Source: Pseudomonadota bacterium
GTDB lineage: Bacteria; Pseudomonadota; Gammaproteobacteria; Acidiferrobacterales; UBA6901
DNA length: 64,000 nt
Direction of reading: 5' to 3'
Assembly: GCA_021819085.1 (NCBI GenBank)
Contig: JAKASJ010000001.1
Coordinates: 248,001 to 312,000, forward strand
Shown: positions 1-7,564 of the stretch, one piece after another
Layout of the letters: each line of letters opens with the position of its first letter
Numbering within the stretch: the first letter of the stretch is position 1
The notes under the pieces: model-generated
Database searches by the model: none
Told to the model about the DNA's origin: nothing
The model's input: only the letters and a program-made list of their open reading frames with translations
Made by a program: the position numbers and the translations under genes

Positions 1-1
1 G

Positions 2-451
2 ATCATCGCTGCCGCCGGCGGGCGGCCGAGTGGCATTCCCCTGGCAAGCACCGTCGCGGAGCCCGCAGCGGCACACCAGGAGGCGGACGAACAACTGCCT
101 CGAACGCCGGCAGCGCAGTTCGTACCGCTCGCTGGCGAACGCGCGCACGCCGCCGATCGCGGACAGGGCTGTTGCCTGTGGATCCCGACGCGCGATGCCC
201 ACGGGGTCGCCCAGGAAATCACGCATGCCTGCGGCGACAGCTACATCACCATCGAGGCGATGGTCCACAAGGCAGCGGCCGACGACCAGAGCCCTGCCTC
301 GGTCATCGTGATCACCGGTCCGGTTGGCGACGAGGACACGATCCTGGGCATAGTCCGGCGTCTCGAGACATTCAGCGCAGTATCGGGTCCGATCCGCTGC
401 ATGCGGCTCGAATCAATCGCAGTGCCGGAACTGGCGAGAACCGCGACATGA
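2..451 (+). CDS. hom: Homoserine dehydrogenase, C-terminal part (5' end outside window)
   Basis: The frame is open from the first bases of the window, so the gene begins upstream; about 149 residues are visible. The last 80 residues read as an ACT domain of the homoserine dehydrogenase type, with the motif ITIEAMVHK followed by VIVITGPV and a final GPIRCMRLES strand. The residues before it (AAGGRPSGIPLASTVAEP) resemble the end of the catalytic domain, where homologues have a G-A-G-G-x-x-T-A-S-A-V stretch. The enzyme reduces aspartate semialdehyde to homoserine for threonine and methionine synthesis in the cytoplasm, and the ACT domain usually mediates threonine feedback. The stop overlaps the next start (ATGA). 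The assignment rests on domain pattern only, since the NAD-binding part is not in the window. Confidence 0.62.
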   Translation: MIAAAGGRPSGIPLASTVAEPAAAHQEADEQLPRTPAAQFVPLAGERAHAADRGQGCCLWIPTRDAHGVAQEITHACGDSYITIEAMVHKAAADDQSPASVIVITGPVGDEDTILGIVRRLETFSAVSGPIRCMRLESIAVPELARTAT

Positions 452-1074
452 TGAACTACTGGCCGTGGTGGCTCGGATCTTTGGCGCTTGCTGCCATCAC
501 TATCGGCTTCTGGCTGCTGTTGCGACGCCCGCTGGGCGTTTCCGGCAGCTGGGCAAGCATCGTCGGCTGGCGTGAGGCGCGCGCCGTTGCGCGGGCCGAA
601 GCCCCTTTGCGCGTCAACGCAACAGCCATGGGTGACGCCCTGCTGGCGGCCACGCTGGCCGAATTCGGCGAACAGGCCACACTCCAGTCCCTGGCGAGAC
701 CCGGTGCAGGTGCCAAGTCTCCCTCCAAAGCGATCTCGCCGGGCGCACGCGCACACTGGTCCGTTCATCTGACTTTCCTTGCCGCAATGTTTGTGGGCGG
801 ATTCATCGCAGCGACGCTGAACGGCACCTTTGCGCTTCGCTTTGATCTCGGACCGGTATATACGCAGCTGTTCGGGTCGGGATGGCATTCCTGGCTGCTG
901 CTGATGCTCGGCGGCGGACTGGTCGGCTTCGGTACCCAGATGGCGGGCGGATGCACCTCGGGACACGGATTGAGCGGCTGCTCGCGCCTGGTGCCAGCAA
1001 GCCTGCTGGCTACCGCGATATTCTTCGCGACCGCGGTCGGAATCTCCTTCCTCGCACAGGTACTGGCAAGATGA
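448..1074 (+). CDS. YeeE/YedE family membrane protein, first half-transporter
   Basis: A 208-residue membrane protein of the YeeE/YedE (DUF395) family, whose characterised members import thiosulfate or related sulfur compounds. A hydrophobic helix spans about residues 5-22 and more helices lie in the C-terminal half. The family signature GTQMAGGCTSGHGLSGC, with its conserved cysteines, is present near residue 165. The ATG at 448 overlaps the stop of the homoserine dehydrogenase gene, and its own stop overlaps the start of the second half. The frame is open further upstream, but that stretch is out of frame with the ACT domain and is not used. In single-chain homologues both halves are fused; here they are two coupled genes, as in many proteobacteria. 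The substrate is inferred. Confidence 0.85.
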   Translation: MMNYWPWWLGSLALAAITIGFWLLLRRPLGVSGSWASIVGWREARAVARAEAPLRVNATAMGDALLAATLAEFGEQATLQSLARPGAGAKSPSKAISPGARAHWSVHLTFLAAMFVGGFIAATLNGTFALRFDLGPVYTQLFGSGWHSWLLLMLGGGLVGFGTQMAGGCTSGHGLSGCSRLVPASLLATAIFFATAVGISFLAQVLAR

Positions 1075-1496
1075 AAAAGCAATCGGTCTTCGGACAGCAT
1101 CTCGTCTACGGACTTCTGGGGCTGGCCCTGGGGTTTTCCCTGAGCCGCATCGGTTTTGCCAGCTACAGCCAGGTGCACCGCATGTTCGTCTTTTCCGATC
1201 TGCGCCTGCTCTATACCTTCGCCGGCGCCGTCGTCCTCACCATGATCGGATTCCTGGTGTTTGCCCACGGACAGCGGATTCCGTCCAAACCCTTCCATCC
1301 CGGCACGATCCCCGGCAGCATCCTGTTCGGCGCAGGCTGGGCCCTGACCGGTTCCTGCCCGGCGATCGCGATCGTGCAGCTGGGCGAAGGCCAGCTGGCG
1401 GCGGCGTTTACTCTGCTCGGGATTCTGTTCGGCGTATGGGTCTACCGGCAGGCACATGCCCAGTTCTTCCACTGGGACAGAGGTGCCTGCGAATAG
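1071..1496 (+). CDS. YeeE/YedE family membrane protein, second half-transporter
   Basis: A 141-residue membrane protein that is the partner of the preceding gene. It has about four hydrophobic segments and the second family signature, ILFGAGWALTGSCP, near residue 84-97. It starts with ATG at 1071, four bases before the end of the first half (ATGA overlap), which indicates translational coupling and a one-to-one complex in the inner membrane. The conserved cysteine of each half lies in a loop thought to relay sulfur compounds through the pore in this family. The secreted DsrE-like protein encoded next supports a role in sulfur handling. That role is an inference from family and context. Confidence 0.83.
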   Translation: MKKQSVFGQHLVYGLLGLALGFSLSRIGFASYSQVHRMFVFSDLRLLYTFAGAVVLTMIGFLVFAHGQRIPSKPFHPGTIPGSILFGAGWALTGSCPAIAIVQLGEGQLAAAFTLLGILFGVWVYRQAHAQFFHWDRGACE

Positions 1497-1644
1497 GATT
1501 GCGGCATGTCACCCGGGAATCCGGGCCGGCCGCTGAACTTCGTTGCCCACCGGGCTCCGCAGGCAGCACGGAAAGCTTGTGTCGAGCCGCGCCATGCGCG
1601 ATGCTTCCGTCAGATCCCCGGATTCGCAACCCAGGCAGACATCG

Positions 1645-2076
1645 ATGCATTACGCACGCAAGACGGCATTCCTCATCGCCACTCTGGCGCTGTTCCTGTC
1701 TTCGGTTCCCGCGCCGGCAGCAGCATCCGCGTACCACCCCGGGGTGATCGTCCAGGTCAGCAACAAAGACCCCGAATCGTGGGACCTCACTCTGCTCAAC
1801 ATCAAATATATACAGGAACAGACCACGAAAAACAGCCTTCCGATCGAAGTTGTCGCGTTCGGTCCCGGCGTCTACATGCTGATGCGCAATTCGGTGGTAC
1901 GCAACGGCCTGCGCCGGGCGATGCAGCATGGCGTGCGCTTCGTTGCCTGCGAGACCAGCATGCGCGCCCGCAGAATTATGCGCAAAGACATGTACCCGGG
2001 GGTCACATTCGTTCCGCTGGGGGTCGCCGAGATCATCACCAGACAGCGCGAGGGCTGGTCCTATCTGAAACCCTAG
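1645..2076 (+). CDS. Secreted DsrE/DsrF-like protein
   Basis: A 143-residue protein with a clear signal peptide (MHYARKT, a hydrophobic core, then PAPAAASA), so it is probably periplasmic. The mature part has the DsrE/DsrF-like pattern: a first strand GVIVQVSNKD, a middle strand IEVVAFGPGVYMLM, a cysteine strand VRFVACETSM, and a C-terminal YPGVTFVPLGVAEIITRQREGW motif (quoted in part). The cysteine in VACETSM sits where DsrE-type proteins carry their reactive or vestigial cysteine. The frame is open upstream to 1543, but only the start at 1645 puts the signal peptide at the N-terminus. A related protein is encoded at 63285-63797. A role in sulfur or sulfide chemistry is inferred from fold and neighbours. 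Confidence 0.75.
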   Translation: MHYARKTAFLIATLALFLSSVPAPAAASAYHPGVIVQVSNKDPESWDLTLLNIKYIQEQTTKNSLPIEVVAFGPGVYMLMRNSVVRNGLRRAMQHGVRFVACETSMRARRIMRKDMYPGVTFVPLGVAEIITRQREGWSYLKP

Positions 2077-2127
2077 CCACGGACCGTTCGCGCTGTCGAG
2101 ACCGGCGCGGCGCGCATTCCGGAATCG

Positions 2128-2694
2128 CTAGGTCTTCGGCAGCGTCACTCCGGTCTGTCCCTGGTATTTTCCGCCGCGGTCCCGGTAGGACACCTCGCAT
2201 ACCTCGTCGCCTTCGATGAAGATCACCTGCGCCACGCCCTCGTTGGCATAGATCTTTGCCGGCAGCGGCGTGGTATTCGAGAACTCAAGGGTCACGTGCC
2301 CTTCCCATTCCGGCTCGAGCGGCGTCACGTTGACTATTACGCCGCAACGCGCATAGGTCGATTTTCCCAGACAGATCGTCAGCACGTTGCGCGGGATACG
2401 GAAGTATTCGACCGTGCGAGCGAGCGCGAACGAGTTCGGTGGAATGATGCATACCTCACCCTTGAAGTCGACGAAACTTTTGGCGTCGAAGTTCTTGGGA
2501 TCGACAATTGTGGAGTTGATGTTGGTGAAGATCTTGAATTCGTCCGAGCACCGGATGTCGTAGCCGTAGCTGGACGTGCCGTAAGAGATGATCGGACCGC
2601 CGCCATTGCGCCTCACCTGCTTCGGCTCGAACGGCTCGATCATTCCCTGCTCCAGCGCCATGCGCCGGATCCACTTGTCGGATTTAATGCTCAT
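2128..2694 (-). CDS. dcd: dCTP deaminase
   Basis: A 188-residue protein that matches bacterial dCTP deaminase over its full length. It converts dCTP to dUTP and ammonia, the main source of dUMP for thymidylate in gammaproteobacteria. Visible family motifs are the N-terminal [13 protein letters not shown], the nucleotide-binding SSYGYDIR, the STYARCGV segment and [17 protein letters not shown], which holds the catalytic glutamate in EFSNTTPLP. The C-terminal tail [13 protein letters not shown] closes over the active site in the trimer. It lies 78 bases downstream of mrp on the same strand, a gene order common in gammaproteobacteria, so the two may share a transcript. Confidence 0.96.
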   Translation of the reverse strand: MSIKSDKWIRRMALEQGMIEPFEPKQVRRNGGGPIISYGTSSYGYDIRCSDEFKIFTNINSTIVDPKNFDAKSFVDFKGEVCIIPPNSFALARTVEYFRIPRNVLTICLGKSTYARCGVIVNVTPLEPEWEGHVTLEFSNTTPLPAKIYANEGVAQVIFIEGDEVCEVSYRDRGGKYQGQTGVTLPKT

Positions 2695-2772
2695 CGGATT
2701 TTTATCGTACTGCGAACCGCAGGGCTGGTGTCGGTGCCCGTGAACACCGCCCCGAAGTACGCAACCTTTCCG

Positions 2773-3864
2773 TCAGGTATTCTGGATCACAATGTTCGGG
2801 AACTTGGCGCTGAAGTCCTTCTTCTGCAGCGACAGCTTGGCCGCCACACGCCGCGCGATTTCGCGGTAGACCTGCGCCAGGCGCCCGTCCGGATCGGCCA
2901 CCACCGTCGGCTTGCCGTTGTCGGTCTGTTCGCGGATGCGGATATCAAGCGGAATCGCCCCAAGGAAATCGACGTCGTACTGCTCGGCCATGCGCACTCC
3001 GCCGCCCTCGCCGAAAATATGCTCCTCGTGTCCGCATTTGCTGCAGATATGGGTACTCATGTTCTCGACGATCCCGAGAACCGGTATTTCCACTTTCTCG
3101 AACATCTTGAATCCCTTGCGCGCATCGAGAAGCGCGATGTCCTGTGGCGTGGTGACGATCACCGCGCCCGTGACCGGGACCTTTTGGGCAAGCGTAAGCT
3201 GGGTGTCTCCGGTGCCGGGCGGCAAATCGATCACGAGGTAATCGACGTCGCTCCAGTTGGTTTCCTTGAGCAGCTGTTCCAGCGCCTGTGTGACCATCGG
3301 GCCACGCCAGATCATCGGAGTCTCCTCGTCGATCAGGTAACCGATGGACATGGACTGAAGGTGGTAACTCACCACCGGTTCCATCTTGCGGCCGTCCTTC
3401 GACTCCGGCTTGGCATGGGTGCCGAGCATGCGCGGCTGGCTGGGACCATAGATATCCGCGTCCAGAATCCCCACGTTTGCCCCCTCTACCGACAGGGCCA
3501 GAGCCAGATTCACCGCGACCGTGGACTTGCCAACGCCGCCTTTGCCCGAAGCAACGGCAATGATGTTCTTCACTCCTTCGATGGGCTTCACACCTTTCTG
3601 CACCCCGTGGGAGGCGATCTTGGAGGAGACGTTCATGCTGACCTCCTTCACCCCCGCAATCGCGGCAACTTTTTCCTTCAGCTTTTCGGCAAGACTGTCT
3701 CTGGAGCCCTTTGCCGGATATCCAAGAACCACATCGACGGTGACCTTGCCACCATCCACAGCGATCTTCTTCACACACTTGGCAGACACCAGGTCCTGCT
3801 CAAGGTACGGGTCGATGACCTCTTTCAACGCCGTCTCGACCTGCAACTGGGAAACTTCTGCCAT
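2773..3864 (-). CDS. apbC: Iron-sulfur cluster carrier protein Mrp/ApbC
   Basis: A 363-residue P-loop NTPase of the Mrp/NBP35 family that binds a [4Fe-4S] cluster and delivers it to target apoproteins in the cytoplasm. The N-terminal 90 residues form a MIP18-type (DUF59) domain. The deviant Walker A motif SGKGGVGKST follows at about residue 108-117, then the switch motif LDADIYGPSQP and LVIDLPPGTGD. The cluster-binding CSKCG pair is near residue 275. A good ribosome site (GGAGAG) precedes the ATG. The gene is divergent from metG, separated by about 220 bases that must contain both promoters. Confidence 0.95.
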   Translation of the reverse strand: MAEVSQLQVETALKEVIDPYLEQDLVSAKCVKKIAVDGGKVTVDVVLGYPAKGSRDSLAEKLKEKVAAIAGVKEVSMNVSSKIASHGVQKGVKPIEGVKNIIAVASGKGGVGKSTVAVNLALALSVEGANVGILDADIYGPSQPRMLGTHAKPESKDGRKMEPVVSYHLQSMSIGYLIDEETPMIWRGPMVTQALEQLLKETNWSDVDYLVIDLPPGTGDTQLTLAQKVPVTGAVIVTTPQDIALLDARKGFKMFEKVEIPVLGIVENMSTHICSKCGHEEHIFGEGGGVRMAEQYDVDFLGAIPLDIRIREQTDNGKPTVVADPDGRLAQVYREIARRVAAKLSLQKKDFSAKFPNIVIQNT

Positions 3865-4088
3865 AAATCTCTCCGCGGAGTGCTCAATTTTTTTGAACCC
3901 GCAATGCTACACCGGGAGTCCCGAAAAGTCATGTTTGGCATGGATTAACAGGAGCTTATCCCATGCAGGATCTGTGGATGCTTGCTGCCGGATCCGGATG
4001 TCGTCGCGACCTCGGGCGGCGTCGCACACCTTCCCTGCGGATGCGGCGAGCGACCAGGGCCGCCGCTTTTTGGTTTACAATGTCGCCC

Positions 4089-6191
4089 ATGGTCCAAGCG
4101 AAACGCAAGATCCTCGTAACCAGCGCCCTGCCCTATGCCAACGGCCCGATTCATCTCGGGCACCTCGTCGAATACATCCAGACCGACATCTGGGTCCGGT
4201 TCCAGAAAATGCGCGGCCACGACTGCTACTATGTCTGCGCCGACGACGCCCATGGCACGCCCATCATGCTGCGTGCCCAGAAGGAGGGTATCGAACCCGC
4301 AGCGCTGATCGCGCTCATGGGGCAGGACCATCTGCGCGATTTCACGGATTTCGGAGTCGCATTCGACAACTACGGGTCCACCGACTCGGCGGAAAACCGG
4401 GAGCTCGTGACCCAGATCTACCGCCGGCTCAAGGCCGGTGGCCACATCAGCACGCGCACGATCAAGCAGGCCTACGATCCGGTAAAGAACATGTTCCTGC
4501 CCGACCGGTTCATCCGTGGCACCTGCCCGCGGTGCGGCGCGCCGGACCAGTACGGAGACTCGTGCGAGGTATGCGGGGCAACCTACGCGCCAACCGAACT
4601 GAAGAACCCGGTATCGGCCATCTCCGGGGCCACACCGGTGCAGAAGGAGTCCGAGCATTACTTCTTCCGGCTCGGCGACTTTGAAGACGCGCTGCGGACC
4701 TGGCTCTTTCCCGACATCACCGAGCCGCGTCACGTGCAGGCGGAAGTCGCCAACAAGCTCGACGAGTGGTTCTCGGCAGGACTCCAGGACTGGGACATCT
4801 CGCGCGATGCGCCCTATTTCGGCTTCGAGATTCCGGATGCCGCTGGAAAGTATTTCTACGTCTGGCTGGATGCGCCGGTCGGCTACATGGCGAGCTTCAG
4901 TCAGCTGTGCAGACGTGCCGCAATCGACTTCGACGAATACTGGGCGACGGACGCGAAACCTGAACTCTACCACTTCATCGGCAAGGACATTCTCTACTTC
5001 CATGCCCTGTTCTGGCCGGCCATGCTCGATGGGGCCGGATTCCGCAAGCCCACCGCGATCTTCGCCCACGGCTTCCTCACGGTAAACGGGCAAAAGATGT
5101 CCAAGTCGCGCGGCACGTTCATCAATGCACGTACCTACCTCGACCATCTCAACCCGGAATACCTGCGATACTACTTCGCCAACAAGCTTGGGCCGCACGT
5201 CGAGGACATCGACCTCAACCTCGATGACTTCGTCGCCCGCGTCAATAGCGATCTCGTCGGCAAATACGTGAACATTGCCAGTCGCGCTGCCGGGCTGCTG
5301 CACCGGCATTTTGCCGGAACGATAGCAGACCTCGGGCCGGGAAGCGCCGCCTCAGCCATCGCGGAAGATGTTATTGGAAACGCACTCCAGGCCGCTGCGC
5401 GCATCGGTGATTCCTATGAAGAGCGGCGCTTCGGTTCGGTCGTGCGCGAAACCATGAATCTCGCCGACGCCTTCAACCAGTGGTGGGACCGGCACCGGCC
5501 ATGGGAACTGTCGAAGCGGTTCGAACATCCTGCGCAGCCGCAGGACAACGAGGCACTGCACGCGATCTGCTCGGCGGCGCTCGAGGGATTCCGGATCCTG
5601 ACTCTGTTTCTCAGGCCGGTGCTGCCCGAACTCGCGCGCAATGCGGAACACTTCCTGAACCTTGGGCCGCAGACATGGAAGGATCTCACGGTTCCGCTGC
5701 GAACCGGCCACCGCACCAACCCGTATCAGCATCTTGCCGCGCGCGTGGACCCGAAACAGGTGCAGGCCATGCTGGACAACTCGAGGGAGAACCTGTCCAT
5801 GACAACTCAGATGCCAGTGACTGTGCCGGGTTCCGGCACTGCGGTCATCGAAGAAATCAAGCCGGAGATTACGATCGACGATTTCGCCAAGGTCGATCTG
5901 CGCGTTGCGCGCATCGTGAAAGCGGACTTTGTCGAGGGGGCCGACAAGCTGCTGCAGCTGACGGTCAATCTCGGTGAGGGCCGGACCCGCAACATTTTTG
6001 CCGGCATTCGTTCCGCCTATGCACCTCAGGATCTGGAGGGCAGACTGACGGTGGTGGTCGCCAATCTCGCTCCACGCAAGATGAAATTCGGAATCTCGGA
6101 AGGCATGGTGCTGGCCGCCGGACCCGGAGGCAAAGACCTCTGGATTCTATCTCCAGACAGCGGAGCGCAGCCGGGCATGCGCATCAAATAA
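4089..6191 (+). CDS. metG: Methionyl-tRNA synthetase
   Basis: A 700-residue class I aminoacyl-tRNA synthetase that charges initiator and elongator tRNA-Met. The HIGH-type motif HLGH lies at residues 22-25 and KMSKS at 336-340. A zinc knuckle with four cysteines (CPRC ... CEVC) is at about 148-164. The last 105 residues form a Trbp111/EMAP-like tRNA-binding domain ([20 protein letters not shown]), as in the long dimeric form of the enzyme. The frame is open far upstream, but the conserved start region ([15 protein letters not shown]) places the start at ATG 4089 or ATG 4080. Neither has a clear Shine-Dalgarno sequence, and TTTACAAT just upstream looks like a -10 element, so a very short leader is possible. 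Confidence 0.96.
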   Translation: MVQAKRKILVTSALPYANGPIHLGHLVEYIQTDIWVRFQKMRGHDCYYVCADDAHGTPIMLRAQKEGIEPAALIALMGQDHLRDFTDFGVAFDNYGSTDSAENRELVTQIYRRLKAGGHISTRTIKQAYDPVKNMFLPDRFIRGTCPRCGAPDQYGDSCEVCGATYAPTELKNPVSAISGATPVQKESEHYFFRLGDFEDALRTWLFPDITEPRHVQAEVANKLDEWFSAGLQDWDISRDAPYFGFEIPDAAGKYFYVWLDAPVGYMASFSQLCRRAAIDFDEYWATDAKPELYHFIGKDILYFHALFWPAMLDGAGFRKPTAIFAHGFLTVNGQKMSKSRGTFINARTYLDHLNPEYLRYYFANKLGPHVEDIDLNLDDFVARVNSDLVGKYVNIASRAAGLLHRHFAGTIADLGPGSAASAIAEDVIGNALQAAARIGDSYEERRFGSVVRETMNLADAFNQWWDRHRPWELSKRFEHPAQPQDNEALHAICSAALEGFRILTLFLRPVLPELARNAEHFLNLGPQTWKDLTVPLRTGHRTNPYQHLAARVDPKQVQAMLDNSRENLSMTTQMPVTVPGSGTAVIEEIKPEITIDDFAKVDLRVARIVKADFVEGADKLLQLTVNLGEGRTRNIFAGIRSAYAPQDLEGRLTVVVANLAPRKMKFGISEGMVLAAGPGGKDLWILSPDSGAQPGMRIK

Positions 6192-6195
6192 GGTT

Positions 6196-6228
6196 TGCCT
6201 GCGTGGCTGGCGCGCAGCCACGCAGGCA
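6196..6228. terminator. Perfect GC hairpin between convergent genes
   Basis: TGCCTGCGTGGCTG (6196-6209) pairs perfectly with CAGCCACGCAGGCA (6215-6228) around a five-base loop. It begins 5 bases after the metG stop and 20 bases before the stop of the gene on the other strand. No U-run follows on either strand, so it is either an atypical intrinsic terminator working in both directions or an RNA 3'-end stabiliser. Confidence 0.7.
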
Positions 6229-6247
6229 GTCAGCCGCGCCCAGTTCT

Positions 6248-6742
6248 TCAGTAGATCCAGGGAATCAGTTTCCTGACCCGCTTCCGGTAATCAGGGTACG
6301 AGGCAAACTTGAGGCTCAGCCAGTATTCCTCATACGAGGCCTTGCGGTCGAAAAACAGTCCGAGAACCACCGCGAACACCACTCCTGGCCAGCTCAGGGA
6401 CCACAGCGACCAGCCGGTTGCGGAGAGGATGAGGGCGGAATACATGGGATGGCGCACGACACCGTAGATCCCGCGGTCGCGAAGACACGCATGCTCCCTC
6501 GGCCGGGGGAACGGGGTCAGATAGCGCCCCAGGGCGGCGAACGCCGCAAGCGCCATGGGCACCGCCACGAGCACCAGCGCGGCTCCGGCAAACCGCACCA
6601 GCCGTTCCGGAAGCGTTTGCGCATCGGCACCGTACCGTATGGGCAGGAAATAGGCGAGTGCCATCAACGGAACCTGCGCCAGCACCCACCAAAGGTCGCG
6701 CACGATTATCGGCTTCGGTCTGCTCTGGTTCATGGACTGCAA
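6248..6742 (-). CDS. Isoprenylcysteine carboxyl methyltransferase (ICMT)/PEMT-like membrane protein
   Basis: A 164-residue integral membrane protein of the ICMT/phospholipid methyltransferase superfamily. The first 120 residues hold about four hydrophobic segments. The cofactor-binding signature is visible: [10 protein letters not shown], followed by [19 protein letters not shown] and the terminal IPWIY. These enzymes transfer a methyl group from S-adenosylmethionine at the membrane face; in bacteria the substrate is usually unknown. The start is uncertain: TTG at 6742 has GGAG four bases upstream, while ATG at 6733 is spaced too far from it. It is divergent from the ferredoxin gene and convergent with metG. 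Confidence 0.75.
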   Translation of the reverse strand: MQSMNQSRPKPIIVRDLWWVLAQVPLMALAYFLPIRYGADAQTLPERLVRFAGAALVLVAVPMALAAFAALGRYLTPFPRPREHACLRDRGIYGVVRHPMYSALILSATGWSLWSLSWPGVVFAVVLGLFFDRKASYEEYWLSLKFASYPDYRKRVRKLIPWIY

Positions 6743-6828
6743 AATTCTCCGCAGCGCGGGGTGCGCGAGAACCCTGCGACGTCCGGGATTATTGCTTCAA
6801 ATCCGGCCCAAGGCCATACTCCGCTTCC

Positions 6829-7512
6829 ATGCACAGACCCGAGACAAATTCGCGCTCGTCCGCCGATCCATCGATGGCCGTGCTGATCGATGCGCGGTTG
6901 CCGCAAACCCAGTGCATGCGCTGCGGATATCCCCGCTGCCGCGACTACGCCGAGGCGCTCGCCCGCGGAGAAACCGACCTAAACCGCTGTCCGCCCGGGG
7001 CGGATGCAACCATCGAAGCACTGGCCGCACTGCTGCACCGTCCGCGCAAGCCGCTCGATCCTCGTTGCGGCAGCGAAACCGGACGCCGGCGTGCCGTGAT
7101 CGACGAAGAGCACTGCATCGGCTGCCGCAAATGTATCGATGTCTGTCCGGTGGATGCGATCGTTGGAGCGCGCCGCCTTATGCACACCGTGATCGCACGC
7201 GAGTGCAGCGGCTGCGAACTGTGCCTGGCAGCCTGTCCGGTCAACTGCATCGCCCTGACGGCGGTGGCCGAAGAAAAGAACCGGCGCGGACTGTGGCGAC
7301 ATTATGGTGCCGACGAGGCGGATAACTGGAGGCGACGCAATGCATCGCGTCTGTCCCGGCGTGCCCGCCCGAAGCAGGCGCAGCCGCCGCAGCACGGCGC
7401 CGTCGCGGATCAGCAACGTGCGCTGCGCAGGGCCGAGATCCGCGCTGCGGTAGAGCGCGTACATCGCAGGAAACAGGCCACTTCGCCGCCTGACCGGCAA
7501 CCGGCTGGCTGA
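6829..7512 (+). CDS. rnfB: RnfB-type electron transport ferredoxin
   Basis: A protein of about 227 residues resembling the soluble RnfB/RsxB subunit found in many beta- and gammaproteobacteria. An N-terminal Fe-S motif with cysteines at [19 protein letters not shown] and NRCPPGA binds one [4Fe-4S] cluster. Two ferredoxin motifs follow, [12 protein letters not shown] and [12 protein letters not shown]. The last 70 residues are basic and low in complexity ([12 protein letters not shown]). It lacks the N-terminal membrane anchor of full-length RnfB, and no other rnf gene is near, so it may be a stand-alone electron carrier, perhaps supplying Nth or other Fe-S proteins nearby. Starts at ATG 6829 or 6874 are both possible. 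Confidence 0.8.
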   Translation: MHRPETNSRSSADPSMAVLIDARLPQTQCMRCGYPRCRDYAEALARGETDLNRCPPGADATIEALAALLHRPRKPLDPRCGSETGRRRAVIDEEHCIGCRKCIDVCPVDAIVGARRLMHTVIARECSGCELCLAACPVNCIALTAVAEEKNRRGLWRHYGADEADNWRRRNASRLSRRARPKQAQPPQHGAVADQQRALRRAEIRAAVERVHRRKQATSPPDRQPAG

Positions 7513-7564
7513 TGCGATGCCCCGGCTGTAAGGATCGCCGCGTCTCACGGCGGCGGCGCCAACA

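Noticed and set aside
172-447. Upstream extension of the first YeeE/YedE gene as a longer coding frame
   Set aside because: The overlapping frame from 2 to 451 encodes a recognisable ACT domain, and membrane-protein homology starts only at 448.
2296-3948. 550-codon plus-strand frame opposite dcd and mrp
   Set aside because: It is the antisense of two clear genes, with composition typical of a GC-rich shadow frame.
3945-5309. 454-codon minus-strand frame opposite metG
   Set aside because: It is antisense to the conserved catalytic region of metG and has no family signal.
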